Below are positions 27,480-38,000 of a stretch of DNA of 64,000 bases, piece after piece. The DNA is from Veillonella sp. VA142. GTDB lineage: Bacteria; Bacillota; Negativicutes; Veillonellales; Veillonellaceae. Location of the stretch: NCBI RefSeq assembly GCF_003992135.1, contig NZ_RQVN01000004.1:80482-144481 (forward strand), in the 5' to 3' direction. Position numbers and translations under genes: made by a program. The first letter of the stretch is position 1. Each line of letters starts with the position of its first letter. Under the pieces are notes generated by a model, which searched no databases, had not been told where the DNA came from, and was given only the letters and a program-made list of their open reading frames with translations.

Positions 27480-30389
27480 TTATTGTGGCAAGTTACCCAC
27501 TTTGTCAAAGAGTTGTTCCGCGTCTTTGATGCGTTGTTCGCTACCCATGACAACGATGTGGTTATCGCGTAGTACTTTTTCAATGACATCTGCTAATCCT
27601 CGTAAGTCTTCTACTGTTGTTTCCAACACTTGTTGACGGAAAGCAGTCATATTTGCTTCATTGGTCTTGCCAAAGTATAAGCTCATAGCACGAGCACCTT
27701 GTAGGAATGGTGTATTAGATACATCTAGGCCACTCATGGTACCAATAATATATTTACGCATTTCTCGTGGAGATAAATCTAATTCGCGCAAATAGGTTGG
27801 CAATCCATCATACACTTGCAATGTATTCTCCAAGTTAGGATCACGGTAGGAACAGAATACCATATTACCATTATTATGGAAATTAGCAAAGGCTCCATAC
27901 GCCCCACCTTGCACACGAATCAAATTCCATAAATAATCGTAGCGCAACATAGTTTCTAAAACGCTCATCGTCCCAGTATGTGTTCCACCATGATCACGGA
28001 AGTTACCACCTTTTGCCACATATTGTACCTTACCAGAGGTAGCTAAACCTTCATTCACATAGGATTGAGTCATTGTTAGCTGTGCTTCCCAACTATCATC
28101 ACTTAAAACAGCAGTGATATCGTCTAAATGTACTAAGAATGTATCTAATTCTTCCGTAGTACCTACAAAAGACACCTCCAAATTATCCTTACGGAACAAA
28201 CGTTGTTGTACTTTCACCAATTGTTCTGTCACACCAGCTAATAATGTTTCATTATCTAAGACTTCTACTAAACGACGGAAATAGCCTAGCGTATCTTGGT
28301 CTCTAAATTTACCAATTTTCGATACTTTCGCCATAAGCAAGTTAGTAACAATCGTATTACCACGGCGGAATGCTTCTGTATCCCAGATAGCTTTTCCTTC
28401 TTTTAACAATTCTACAAGGCGTTCTTGGCTATCAAACTTTGTGCGTCCTACAATCTCTCCAAGTAGAGATGTTAAATGACCAATGTTGGATGCTAACGCC
28501 TTACTACGAACGACTGCTAATGGTACAAAAGCATCACGTTCATTATGAATGGCTACTGGCAATACATCCATCGTATATCCACCTAAATGAAGATTGATTT
28601 CTTTAGCCACCTCCGCATAGGTATATCGTTCCGTATCTAATCGACCTAATACATCTGACAATAACTCTGCATAAAATACTTCGTTTTCTTGCAAGGATTC
28701 CATATTGAAGTACAAGCTAACATAATTAATCCCTCGTGCAGGTACATCGATATGATGGACACGAATACCTTTATGGTCAATTTCACGACGTGGTGTGACT
28801 TCTACTACAGGAGAAATATCGGATAGTTCTAACAAAGGAATTGTTGCCAATGCTTCTTCAGAGTCAACCGCTTGTTGCATTTCTTTTAATTTCGTTGTTT
28901 GCTCGATAATATGAACAATCTCCGCCTCACTCATATTAGATTTAATAGCCGCCAGTTTAGCAGTCTCTTCTTGTTCTTTTTTCTCTTGTAATCCTTTTTC
29001 TGGATACAAGGATACTAAACCTTTATGCGTGTTATCTAAGATATAGGTACGCAATAGGTTTTCATAGAAATCGGTAGATAATCCCTCACGAAGTGTTTTC
29101 AATACTGGTTCATATTGTAATAATTCAATCGGATCTTTATCATACAACCAATTATCCATCACTCGCAAACCATAGGCAAGACCAATTGGACGACCTCCGA
29201 AATCTGCTTCACGCAAAATGAACTCAATACGATTCAAGGAGGCTTCTAATAATTCTTTATCTAAGCCTGTATCTACTAATTGGCGTAACGTACTTTCTAC
29301 CACTTCTTGCAACTGTGCTTGATTTTCAATTTCAGAACCTGTGACACTAATTTCAAACAATGGCTGACGAATACCATCCATGTAGGAGCCGCTTACATCA
29401 CTACCAATATTTGCTTTCACTAAAGCTTCTTTCAACGGTGCTGATCCAGATGTAAATAAAGCATGATTCAACACTTCAAAAGCTAAACTTTGGGTGAATG
29501 TCATTTCTGGGAATACATAGGTTAAGGAATGAATAGCTTTGCCCGTATCACTTTCATCATTGCCAATACCATATGGAAACGATGCCACCACTGGTTCAGA
29601 TAAAGGTTCTTGCATACCAATACTAGAATCTACGTCAATAGCATGGAAGTTTGACAAATATTCCCCATCGATGAATGCTAAGGTTTCTTCAATATTCATA
29701 TCTCCATATAGATAGATATAACTATTGGACGGATGGTAATAGGAATCATAGAAGGCTTTAAAGTTTTCATAGGTCAAATCTGTAATGTTATCAGGATATC
29801 CACCAGAATCATGACCATAGGTAGTATCAGGATATAACAACTCCATTTTATGATGATCCAATTGAGAATCAGGTGAGGAGTATACTCCTTTCATCTCGTT
29901 GTAAACAACACCTTTATAGGTCAATGGATCTTCTGGAGATTCTAACTCATAATGCCATCCCTCTTGCATCACGATCATTGGATCCTTAGCTACACGAGGA
30001 TAGAATACGGCATCTAAATAGACATCCATCAAATTATGAAAGTCTGCATCATTCTTACTCGCCACTGGATACACAGTTTTATCAGAGTATGTCATAGCAT
30101 TTAAGAATGTGTTCAGAGAGCCTTTTACTAATTCAACAAAGGGCTCTTTTAACGGAAATTTGCGAGAACCACACAACACAGAGTGTTCCAGAATGTGAGC
30201 GACCCCAGTGCTATCATGAGGAGGGGTACGAAATGCTACATGAAATACTTTATTTGTATCTTCTGTATCGATGTATAACAAACGTGCACCAGATTGCTCA
30301 TGCTGTAACATATAGGCTGTGCCATTCACCTCTTGAACAGGTTCAATTCGCTTTACACGAAAACCTGCATAAACTGTATTTAACTTCAT
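27480..30389 (-). CDS. M16C metallopeptidase (presequence-protease/insulinase-like)
   Basis: Encodes 969 residues, the size of single-chain M16C proteases (PreP, Cym1, bacterial HypA-like). The inverted zinc motif is H65-I-L-E68-H69, followed by SVLCGSRKFPLKEPFVELVKGSLNTFLNAMTYSDKTVYPV, very typical of PreP. A second inactive M16 half and a central helical hinge follow. There is no signal peptide, so it is cytosolic, where it should degrade short peptides. It stands alone, with its own terminator at 27395-27438. Confidence 0.93.
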   Translation of the reverse strand: MKLNTVYAGFRVKRIEPVQEVNGTAYMLQHEQSGARLLYIDTEDTNKVFHVAFRTPPHDSTGVAHILEHSVLCGSRKFPLKEPFVELVKGSLNTFLNAMTYSDKTVYPVASKNDADFHNLMDVYLDAVFYPRVAKDPMIVMQEGWHYELESPEDPLTYKGVVYNEMKGVYSSPDSQLDHHKMELLYPDTTYGHDSGGYPDNITDLTYENFKAFYDSYYHPSNSYIYLYGDMNIEETLAFIDGEYLSNFHAIDVDSSIGMQEPLSEPVVASFPYGIGNDESDTGKAIHSLTYVFPEMTFTQSLAFEVLNHALFTSGSAPLKEALVKANIGSDVSGSYMDGIRQPLFEISVTGSEIENQAQLQEVVESTLRQLVDTGLDKELLEASLNRIEFILREADFGGRPIGLAYGLRVMDNWLYDKDPIELLQYEPVLKTLREGLSTDFYENLLRTYILDNTHKGLVSLYPEKGLQEKKEQEETAKLAAIKSNMSEAEIVHIIEQTTKLKEMQQAVDSEEALATIPLLELSDISPVVEVTPRREIDHKGIRVHHIDVPARGINYVSLYFNMESLQENEVFYAELLSDVLGRLDTERYTYAEVAKEINLHLGGYTMDVLPVAIHNERDAFVPLAVVRSKALASNIGHLTSLLGEIVGRTKFDSQERLVELLKEGKAIWDTEAFRRGNTIVTNLLMAKVSKIGKFRDQDTLGYFRRLVEVLDNETLLAGVTEQLVKVQQRLFRKDNLEVSFVGTTEELDTFLVHLDDITAVLSDDSWEAQLTMTQSYVNEGLATSGKVQYVAKGGNFRDHGGTHTGTMSVLETMLRYDYLWNLIRVQGGAYGAFANFHNNGNMVFCSYRDPNLENTLQVYDGLPTYLRELDLSPREMRKYIIGTMSGLDVSNTPFLQGARAMSLYFGKTNEANMTAFRQQVLETTVEDLRGLADVIEKVLRDNHIVVMGSEQRIKDAEQLFDKVGNLPQ

Positions 30390-30513
30390 AATACCTCTTT
30401 TCTATCTACTAAACATACAACGGTCATACCTAGCACGCTAGTTTTAACCGTTGTTATATATGTATAACAATTTGTCATAATACTAACTTATTATATCATG
30501 TTCTCAATGAGAA

Positions 30514-31071
30514 TCATAATACAAATAAGTGAATAAGACCTGCAAAAATCCAAATCACAGCGCCCCATTTATAGGCCTTTTTCCCAATGCTAAATTCTAT
30601 GCCACGGCTCATATTATATCGTGTAACACCATAAGGAATAAGAATGTACAATACCCATGCTAACACCATGTAGGAAAATTCTAAGTCATACCGCACATGC
30701 GCAGATAATAAACCTACAATAAATATGGTATCCCAAATCCAGCGATCATAGACTGTCTTAGGTGCTTCTTGTCCTTCTAATACGGGGCGTAAATGAGATA
30801 CTGATACGATTTCAAATACTTGCACAACCCCTATACCTAAGGCTATGGCAAGAACGGTTTGTACAATGGTCACACCATCAATGCCTAATAGGGAAATATT
30901 TCCTGTCACCCCATACACAGCTACCACAATCATACCCAATAATTGTAATGCCTTTGTAACTTCTTCTTTTTGCTGTTCTTTCACTGTGGTTCGTTCATAA
31001 AACATGCGTTGAAAGGGTGTAGAAATCCGATTTAATACTAATGCCACAAAAATTGCCATCATAGAAACCAT
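30514..31071 (-). CDS. Integral membrane protein, unknown function
   Basis: Encodes 185 residues. I do not recognise the family. About five hydrophobic segments are visible (around 1-15, 42-62, 68-90, 113-145 and 165-185), with a charged cytoplasmic stretch at 20-38. Its start is 1 nt from the stop of the M18 aminopeptidase gene; its GAGG ribosome site lies inside that gene. The two are therefore translationally coupled. Confidence 0.7.
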   Translation of the reverse strand: MVSMMAIFVALVLNRISTPFQRMFYERTTVKEQQKEEVTKALQLLGMIVVAVYGVTGNISLLGIDGVTIVQTVLAIALGIGVVQVFEIVSVSHLRPVLEGQEAPKTVYDRWIWDTIFIVGLLSAHVRYDLEFSYMVLAWVLYILIPYGVTRYNMSRGIEFSIGKKAYKWGAVIWIFAGLIHLFVL

Positions 31072-31072
31072 A

Positions 31073-32389
31073 CTATACCTCCCCTAAAAATACTGTTAAT
31101 AACCGATTTAACTCGATTTGGTCATAGGTACCCATCAACTCCCGTGCGGAATGCATGGCCAACAGCGGTAACCCTACATCCATGGTCCGCATCACTAATT
31201 GTGCTGAAGAAATAGAGCCTACTGTGGAGCCACCTGGAATATCCGAGCGATTCACATAAATTTGATGCTTAATGCCATGGGTCTCACATAAATCTGTCAC
31301 AATCGCTTGTGCCACCGCATCTCCTGCATAGGATTGAGAACTAGCAATTTTTAAAACTACACCACCATTCAAAGTAGGATAATTAGTAATATCGTTTTTC
31401 TCTCCGTAATTAGGATGATAACCATGAGCCACATCAGAAGAAATCATAAAGCCTTTTGCAATGTCCGCTTCACAGGCTTCCTCTGAAAATCCCAAGGCAC
31501 GGTACACGCGGCGCACTACATTTGGTAATAACAGGGAGGCACCCCCTTGTTTTGTACGACTGCCCACCTCTTCGTTATCAAATAGGAATACCATACGAAT
31601 CCCTGTAGCATTTTGTTCTTTCGCACTTATAATACCTTGCAGGCAAGCATAACAGGATGTAAGATTGTCTAACCGTGGAGCACTGATATATTCCGCATCA
31701 AAGCCTACCGTTTCCACTGTATCCGTATTATATACGGTTAACTCATAGGATAAAATATCTGCCGGTTCACAGCCAATTTCTTCAGCTAACAAGGCTTTTA
31801 ATAGAGTCTTGTCATCTTCATACTCTGCACCTACACCACGCATCAAAATGAGTGGTAACATTTCTTTTTGCTTATTGAATACAGCCTTTTCATTAACCTG
31901 GCGATTCATATGGATGGCTAAGCTGGGAATCGTAGCCACTGGACGAGCAAAGTCGACATAATGTGTATCTAACTCTAGGGAGTCTTTCCCTTTTGTCACT
32001 ACTACACCAGCTAAGGACAATGGCCTGTCAAACCAAGTATATTGAATTAATCCGCCATAGCTTTCTACATTAAGCTTACCATAGCCTTTGTCAGTAATCA
32101 TCGGATTTGGCTTCACCCGGAATCCTGGAAAATCGGTATGGGCAGACGCAATACGCAATGTCTTTCTAGGGTTTTCTCCAATATGGAATGCCACCAAAGT
32201 AGTACCATATACATCAATCACATAATCTCCTACAGTTAAGTCCCATTCTTCATCCATGGATAAAGGTGTAAAGCCTTGTTCTTCTAGTCGTCGATAAGAC
32301 TCCTCCACCGTATGATACGGTGATGTGGAGCTTTCAATATACTCAAAAAAGTCAGCATACATAGCTGTTACTTCGTTTTGTTCACACAT
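31073..32389 (-). CDS. apeB: M18-family aminopeptidase (aspartyl-aminopeptidase type)
   Basis: Encodes 438 residues from the ATG at 32389 (AGGAGG 4 nt upstream); an upstream frame extension is unsupported. Dinuclear zinc site motifs are SAHTDFPGFRVKPNP, FDNEEVGSRTKQGG, SSDVAHGYHPNY, NRSDIPGGSTVG and the late AMHSARE, in M18 order. It removes N-terminal acidic or neutral residues from peptides in the cytosol. It is coupled to the downstream membrane protein gene. The symbol is by family resemblance. Confidence 0.93.
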   Translation of the reverse strand: MCEQNEVTAMYADFFEYIESSTSPYHTVEESYRRLEEQGFTPLSMDEEWDLTVGDYVIDVYGTTLVAFHIGENPRKTLRIASAHTDFPGFRVKPNPMITDKGYGKLNVESYGGLIQYTWFDRPLSLAGVVVTKGKDSLELDTHYVDFARPVATIPSLAIHMNRQVNEKAVFNKQKEMLPLILMRGVGAEYEDDKTLLKALLAEEIGCEPADILSYELTVYNTDTVETVGFDAEYISAPRLDNLTSCYACLQGIISAKEQNATGIRMVFLFDNEEVGSRTKQGGASLLLPNVVRRVYRALGFSEEACEADIAKGFMISSDVAHGYHPNYGEKNDITNYPTLNGGVVLKIASSQSYAGDAVAQAIVTDLCETHGIKHQIYVNRSDIPGGSTVGSISSAQLVMRTMDVGLPLLAMHSARELMGTYDQIELNRLLTVFLGEV

Positions 32390-32402
32390 AATTCCTCCTA
32401 TG

Positions 32403-32437
32403 AAAAATACCATAGGTACAACGTACACTATGGTATT
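32403..32437 (-). terminator. Terminator of the mrp gene
   Basis: AATACCATAG-12 nt-CTATGGTATT perfect stem, followed by T-rich sequence on the minus strand, right after the mrp stop and before the M18 start. Confidence 0.7.
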
Positions 32438-32445
32438 GTCCACGC

Positions 32446-33270
32446 TTACTCTGGTAAGCCTACTGATTCTAAATTTGTTGTTGTAATCGTTTCAATTTCA
32501 CCAGCGTCGCACAATTCTGCCACTTTTGGATCGATTGGTAATCGACCTAGCAACAATAAATTGTATTTTTTCAACACTTCATCAATGTGACTTTCACCAA
32601 AGATTTTATAATCTTTTCCATTATCTGGGCAATGGAAGTACGCAAAGTTTTCTACCACACCAATGATAGGTACTTGCATCATATCCGCCATTTTTACCGC
32701 TTTTTCCACAATCATGGACACCAAATCTTGCGGGGATGTAACCACGATAATACCATCCAATGGTAAGGATTGGAACACTGTCATCGCTACGTCACCCGTT
32801 CCAGGAGGCATATCAACGAATAAGTAATCTACATCGCCCCATACTGTATCGGAGAAGAATTGTTTTACTACATTGCCTACTATAGGTCCTCTCCAAAGGA
32901 CTGGATCCGATTCATCATCCAATAATAAGTTTACAGACATGACTTTTACGCCATTTTTAGACACAATAGGATACATCAATTTTCCGTCATCACTACGTAC
33001 TTTGTCTTTCAAGCCAAACACTTTTGGAATGGATGGACCAGTAATATCTCCATCAAGAATCCCTACAGATTTGCCTTTACGGGATTGGCTCACCGCCATC
33101 AAGCTTGTCACTAAGGATTTACCAACACCGCCCTTACCGGATACAATGCCGATGACCTTTTTCACATGACTTCTATCATTTGTCTTTACTGTTACATCTA
33201 CTGGTTGTTGCGTACCGCATCCGCTAGAGGATCCGCAACCGCTGCAACCACCGTTATCTCCACATGCCAT
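32446..33270 (-). CDS. mrp: Mrp/NBP35-type Fe-S cluster carrier ATPase
   Basis: Encodes 274 residues from the ATG at 33270 (GAAGG ribosome site); a longer frame is open but lacks support. The deviant Walker A GKGGVGKSLVT begins near residue 45; VDMPPGTGDVAMT and TSPQDLVSMIVEKAVKMA follow. The N-terminus is a Gly/Ser/Cys-rich tail with four cysteines (CGDNGGCSGCGSSSGCG), possibly a Fe-S ligand set, while the usual C-terminal CxxC is reduced to one visible Cys (YFHCPDNG). It probably delivers Fe-S clusters to apoproteins. Monocistronic. Confidence 0.9.
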   Translation of the reverse strand: MACGDNGGCSGCGSSSGCGTQQPVDVTVKTNDRSHVKKVIGIVSGKGGVGKSLVTSLMAVSQSRKGKSVGILDGDITGPSIPKVFGLKDKVRSDDGKLMYPIVSKNGVKVMSVNLLLDDESDPVLWRGPIVGNVVKQFFSDTVWGDVDYLFVDMPPGTGDVAMTVFQSLPLDGIIVVTSPQDLVSMIVEKAVKMADMMQVPIIGVVENFAYFHCPDNGKDYKIFGESHIDEVLKKYNLLLLGRLPIDPKVAELCDAGEIETITTTNLESVGLPE

Positions 33271-33507
33271 AATAAACCTTCTTTCTATATGTCTGAAAGT
33301 TCTCAGAACTTTCTTTGCCATAACAATGAATGCCATTCACACCTGTGAACGCATGTATATCCTATATATTTATAGGTATATATATTATAACATAGGATAC
33401 AGGAAAGTCGAGCACCTAAAAGTTAGTAAATTATAATTAACCGCTTATGGTTTATTTCCTATAATAGAAACAAGATAAATGCACTCATCCCTCCGGGGGT
33501 CTGTATG

Positions 33508-33553
33508 AAAAATAACCTTCTCAATTATCGCGTAATCGAGGAGGTTATTTTTT
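33508..33553. terminator. Terminator of the aminotransferase gene
   Basis: AAAAATAACCTTCTC...GAGGAGGTTATTTTTT: about 20 bp of stem including an inner AATTA/TAATC part. A and T tracts on both sides make it bidirectional. The rest of the mrp-aminotransferase spacer shows no gene. Confidence 0.85.
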
Positions 33554-33592
33554 ACCACTCTTCTTATGACACGCTATTAACTATATCAGCAT

Positions 33593-34786
33593 TTATTCCC
33601 CACAATACTCACGTGTCAATTCTCCAATGATTTGCATGCCTTTACGGATATCTTCCAAAGATGGCACAGTATAGCTTAAACGGAAATGTTGTCCATAAGG
33701 AACTCCATCTGCTGCAAAGGCACCACTTTTTACAATACCTACTTTGCGAGCAATAGCCTCTTCAAAGAAGGCATCGCAATCCACATGGTCTGGTAAGGTC
33801 ATCCACACAAACATACCACCAGTAGGCTCTGTTAGTTGCACTTTAGAGCTACCAGATTCACGAAATGTATCCAACATAACTCGGCATTTTTCTTGATACA
33901 CCTTGCACACCTTTTGTATCTGCTCATCATAATCGATATGTTCTAGCAAATAGCTTACCACACGTTGTGTGACTAGTGGCATTTGACCATCACAATTATT
34001 CTTCATCACTTGGATAGCTTGAATCACTTCACTCGGACCATATAAGAATCCCACTCGTAACCCTGCAGAAATCGTTTTAGAATAGGACCCTGCATAGAGC
34101 ACGCGATTATCCGTGTCCATTTCTTTAAATGTCGGCACTCGTTCGCCAGCGAAACGAATTTCACCATATGGATCATCTTCGTAAATGAACAAATCGTAAG
34201 CTTTCGCAATCTCATAAATGGCTTTTCTTCGTTCTAAAGGCATAGTAATACCTGTAGGGTTTTGAAAGTTAGGAATCAGATAAATATATTTACCTTTTCC
34301 AGATTTTGCGGCCTCCTCCAGGGCTTCTGGAATCATACCCTCTCCATCTGTAGGAATGCCCACCGCTTTGCCACCTACACTGCGCACTGCATTAATAGCA
34401 CTAGTGAAAGTATACGCATCCATGTACACTTCATCGCCAGCATCACATACTGTACGAGGTACTAAGCCTAAGTCTTGGCCTGCACCGATAGACAATAACA
34501 ACTGTTGATTTTCTGTCGGCATGTGATGAACATGTACTAAACGGTGCAATGTTTGCTCTGCTAACTTGCCATCTCCTTGCATGGGGCCATATTGTAAAAT
34601 TTCTAATGGATTCGTATGTACAATATGGTCAAAGGCAGATTGAATTTCTTCTACTGGCACCACTTCACCAGCAGGATTTCCTATGCCAAAACTAATAAAC
34701 CCAGAAATCCCTGCACCACGTTCAAACACATCTCGAATGAAATTAGGGCCCTTACTGATGGACCGTTCTGGCAATGCAAATGCCAT
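33593..34786 (-). CDS. PLP-dependent aminotransferase, class I (LysN/2-aminoadipate type)
   Basis: Encodes 397 residues from the ATG at 34786; a GTG three codons upstream overlaps the GGAGTG ribosome site. Fold-type I motifs are ISFGIGNPAGE, LQYGPMQGDGKLAE, YLIPNFQNPTG (Asn-Pro), YEDDPYGEIRF (Asp for the pyridine nitrogen), and SYSKTISAGLRVGF with the PLP Lys. It resembles the multisubstrate LysN/MocR-domain aminotransferases. The substrate is uncertain: aromatic, branched or 2-aminoadipate. A terminator follows; no regulatory leader such as a T-box is recognised. Confidence 0.87.
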   Translation of the reverse strand: MAFALPERSISKGPNFIRDVFERGAGISGFISFGIGNPAGEVVPVEEIQSAFDHIVHTNPLEILQYGPMQGDGKLAEQTLHRLVHVHHMPTENQQLLLSIGAGQDLGLVPRTVCDAGDEVYMDAYTFTSAINAVRSVGGKAVGIPTDGEGMIPEALEEAAKSGKGKYIYLIPNFQNPTGITMPLERRKAIYEIAKAYDLFIYEDDPYGEIRFAGERVPTFKEMDTDNRVLYAGSYSKTISAGLRVGFLYGPSEVIQAIQVMKNNCDGQMPLVTQRVVSYLLEHIDYDEQIQKVCKVYQEKCRVMLDTFRESGSSKVQLTEPTGGMFVWMTLPDHVDCDAFFEEAIARKVGIVKSGAFAADGVPYGQHFRLSYTVPSLEDIRKGMQIIGELTREYCGE

Positions 34787-34953
34787 AAGAATCACTCCTT
34801 TTATATCTTATATTGATTTCTATGTATTTCTGTTCATTTCTGCCATATAGCTACACGATTATATAGTAATAACTATACAGTAAAGAACTATGTACTATGT
34901 ATATGATATCCTAGTAGGTATAGACTTCACACTATTTCCCCCACGGATATGAT

Positions 34954-34982
34954 AAACAGGAGCAACAGAGTTGCTCCTGTTT
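34954..34982. terminator. Terminator of pyc
   Basis: AAACAGGAGCAAC-aga-GTTGCTCCTGTTT, a perfect 13-bp stem with a 3-nt loop, about 90 nt after the pyc stop codon. Confidence 0.8.
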
Positions 34983-35069
34983 TGCATGTTATAAACTATG
35001 TCTTACATCATAATTTGCACCATAACTTGGTCTATATTTGACATGCCGGCACAATATAAATTATATCAG

Positions 35070-38000
35070 CTAGTTAGCTACATGCGCTTGTTCTTCGATA
35101 GTTATCAAGCAATCGCCACTTTCAATACGGCTACCTTCACGGACATGGATAACACCTACTACACCAGATACTGGCGCTGTAATCGTTGTCTCCATCTTCA
35201 TCGCCTCTGTCACCACAAGAGCGTCACCTTTTTTCACAGCTTGACCTACTTGTGCCACAATTTTTACAACAGAACCGGATAATGTAGCTCCTACTTCACC
35301 TGGTTTACTTGGGTCCACTTTATGACGAACCACACCGGTTGTTTTAATGTGTTTATCATGAATTTTAATCGTTCTAGGTTGACCATTCAATTCAAATAGA
35401 ACATAGCGATTACCATCTTCATCAGCTTCACTCATTTGGATGTATTTAATCACCAATGTTTTACCTTGTTCAATGGTTACTTCTACACTTTCACCACGTT
35501 TCATACCAAAGAAGAAGGTTGGTGTATCCAACACACTCACATCGGAATAGTCATGTTTGAACGTAGTATAATCAGCAAATACCTTAGAGTATAAACAATG
35601 AGCAATTACATCTTCATCTGTAGTGCCTGCCCCTTTTTCTGCTAATTCTCTACGAACTAGTTCAAAATCAACTGATGGCAACATAGCACCAGGACGTCCA
35701 TCCAATGGTTTTTCACCTTTCAAGACGATTTGTTGTAAACGTTCAGGGAATCCCAAGTATGGAGTACCAATATAGCCCTTAAAGAATTCTACCACCGATT
35801 GTGGGAAGTCCAATGTATCACCTTTATCGTAGATATCTTGTTCTGTCAAATTATTTTGCACCATGAACAAAGTCATATCCCCTACAACTTTAGAAGATGG
35901 TGTTACTTTGATGATATCCCCAAATAACATACTCACTTCGTGATATACACGTTTAATATCTTCCCAACGTTCTCCAAGACCAACACTTTTCGCTTGTTGC
36001 TGCAAGTTGGAATATTGTCCACCAGGCATTTCATGTTGGTATACAGTTGTATTTGGATAAGAAGAAGTATGGTCTACCCCTTTGTAGTATGGGCGAATGG
36101 ATCCAAAGTAATTGGAGGCTTCTTCCATATAGTCTACATTCATAGTTGGTTGACGATCATGTCCAGTCAAACCATAGTACATGGAACTCATGCTAGGCTG
36201 GCTTGTACCATTGGCAAAAGCGGAATATGCTAAGTCGATAATATCTACCCCTGCATCTACAGCACGGCCATAGGAGTATATGGCATTGCCAGAACCTTCA
36301 TGGGTATGTAAATGAATTGGTAAGTCTACCGCATCTTTTAATGCGCTTACTAAGTTATACGCCGCTTGAGGTTTTAACAACCCCGCCATGTCTTTAATAG
36401 CCAAAATATTAGCCCCTGCTGCTGCTAATTCTTTACCCATGTTGACATAATATGCCAAGTTATATTTATCACGACGAGGGTCTAGAATATCTCCTGTATA
36501 GCATAAGGCAACTTCTGCTACTTTACCTTGATTACGTACTTCATCGATGGCTACCTTCATATTATCTAAGCTATTTAAGCTGTCGAAAATACGGAATACA
36601 TCGATACCATTTTTGCCAGCTAATCGGATAAATTCACGCACTACATTATCTGCATAACTTGTGTATCCTACCGCATTAGAGCCACGAAGCAACATTTGTA
36701 ACAAGATGTTTGGCACTTGTTCACGGAACATACGTAACCGTTCCCATGGATCTTCATGCAAGAAACGATACGCTACATCAAAGGTTGCGCCGCCCCAACA
36801 TTCTAGGGAGAATAAATTAGGCAACCCTTTAGCCACACGACCCGCTACACGGGCCATATCTGCGGTACGCAAACGAGTAGCGAACAAGGATTGATGAGCA
36901 TCACGCCATGTGGTATCTGTGAACAATACTTTTGGTTGTTCTTGTACCCATTTAGAAAACTTTTCTGGTCCTAATTCATCTAATTTTTGTTTTGTCCCCG
37001 CTGCTGGTGCACCGGCTATATTAGATGGCATAATGATAGGTTCAAATGTTGGCACTTCTTCTTTGTGTCCATTGTAACCATTCACAGTTACATCAGCGAT
37101 GTAGCGAAGTAATTTTGTACCTCTATCTTTATCTTTTTTCAAGTTAAACAATTCTGGATGTTCGTCGATGAAATGAACGTTGTAATCTCCAGATTGGAAC
37201 ACTTCATGTTCTAATACATTCACCAAGAAGTGCACATTCGTTTTTACACCACGAATACGGAACTCCCGCAAGCAACGCAACATTTTACGGATAGCTTCTT
37301 CTGTGGACAACGCCCAAGATGTAGCTTTTACTAACAAGGAATCATAATATGGGGTAATGACTGCACCGGTGAAAGCATTGCCACCATCCAAACGAATACC
37401 AAAACCACCAGAACTACGGTACGTAATCAATTTACCTGTATCTGGCATGAAATTGTTGTTTGGATCTTCTGTAGTAATACGACATTGGATGGCTACCCCT
37501 TCACAACGAATATGTTCTTGTGCAGGAATAGCTACCGCTTCACTGTGCAATGCATGACCTTCGGCAACACGAATTTGCGTATGCACAATGTCGATGCCTG
37601 TAATCATTTCAGTTACTGTATGTTCTACTTGAATACGAGGGTTTACCTCAATGAAATAGAAGTTTCCATCTCCAGTTACCAAAAATTCTACCGTACCAGC
37701 ACTGACATAATTCACGTGTTTCATGATTTTCACCGCTGCTGCACAAATACGGTCACGCAAGTCATGAGACAAGGCAAAGGCTGGCGCTACTTCTACTACT
37801 TTTTGATGGCGACGTTGGATAGAGCAATCCCGTTCATGTAAATGCACAATATTACCATGTTCGTCACCGATGATTTGTACTTCAATATGTTTGGGCTCTA
37901 CAATTAATTTTTCAACGTACACATCATCATCACCAAACGCCATTTTTGCTTCGGATTTCGCACGATCATAAGCATCACGAAGTTCTTCATATTTTGTCAC

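Noticed and set aside
34787..34953. T-box or other amino-acid leader upstream of the aminotransferase
   Set aside because: No T-box core sequence or specifier hairpin; only an ordinary ribosome site and AT-rich DNA.
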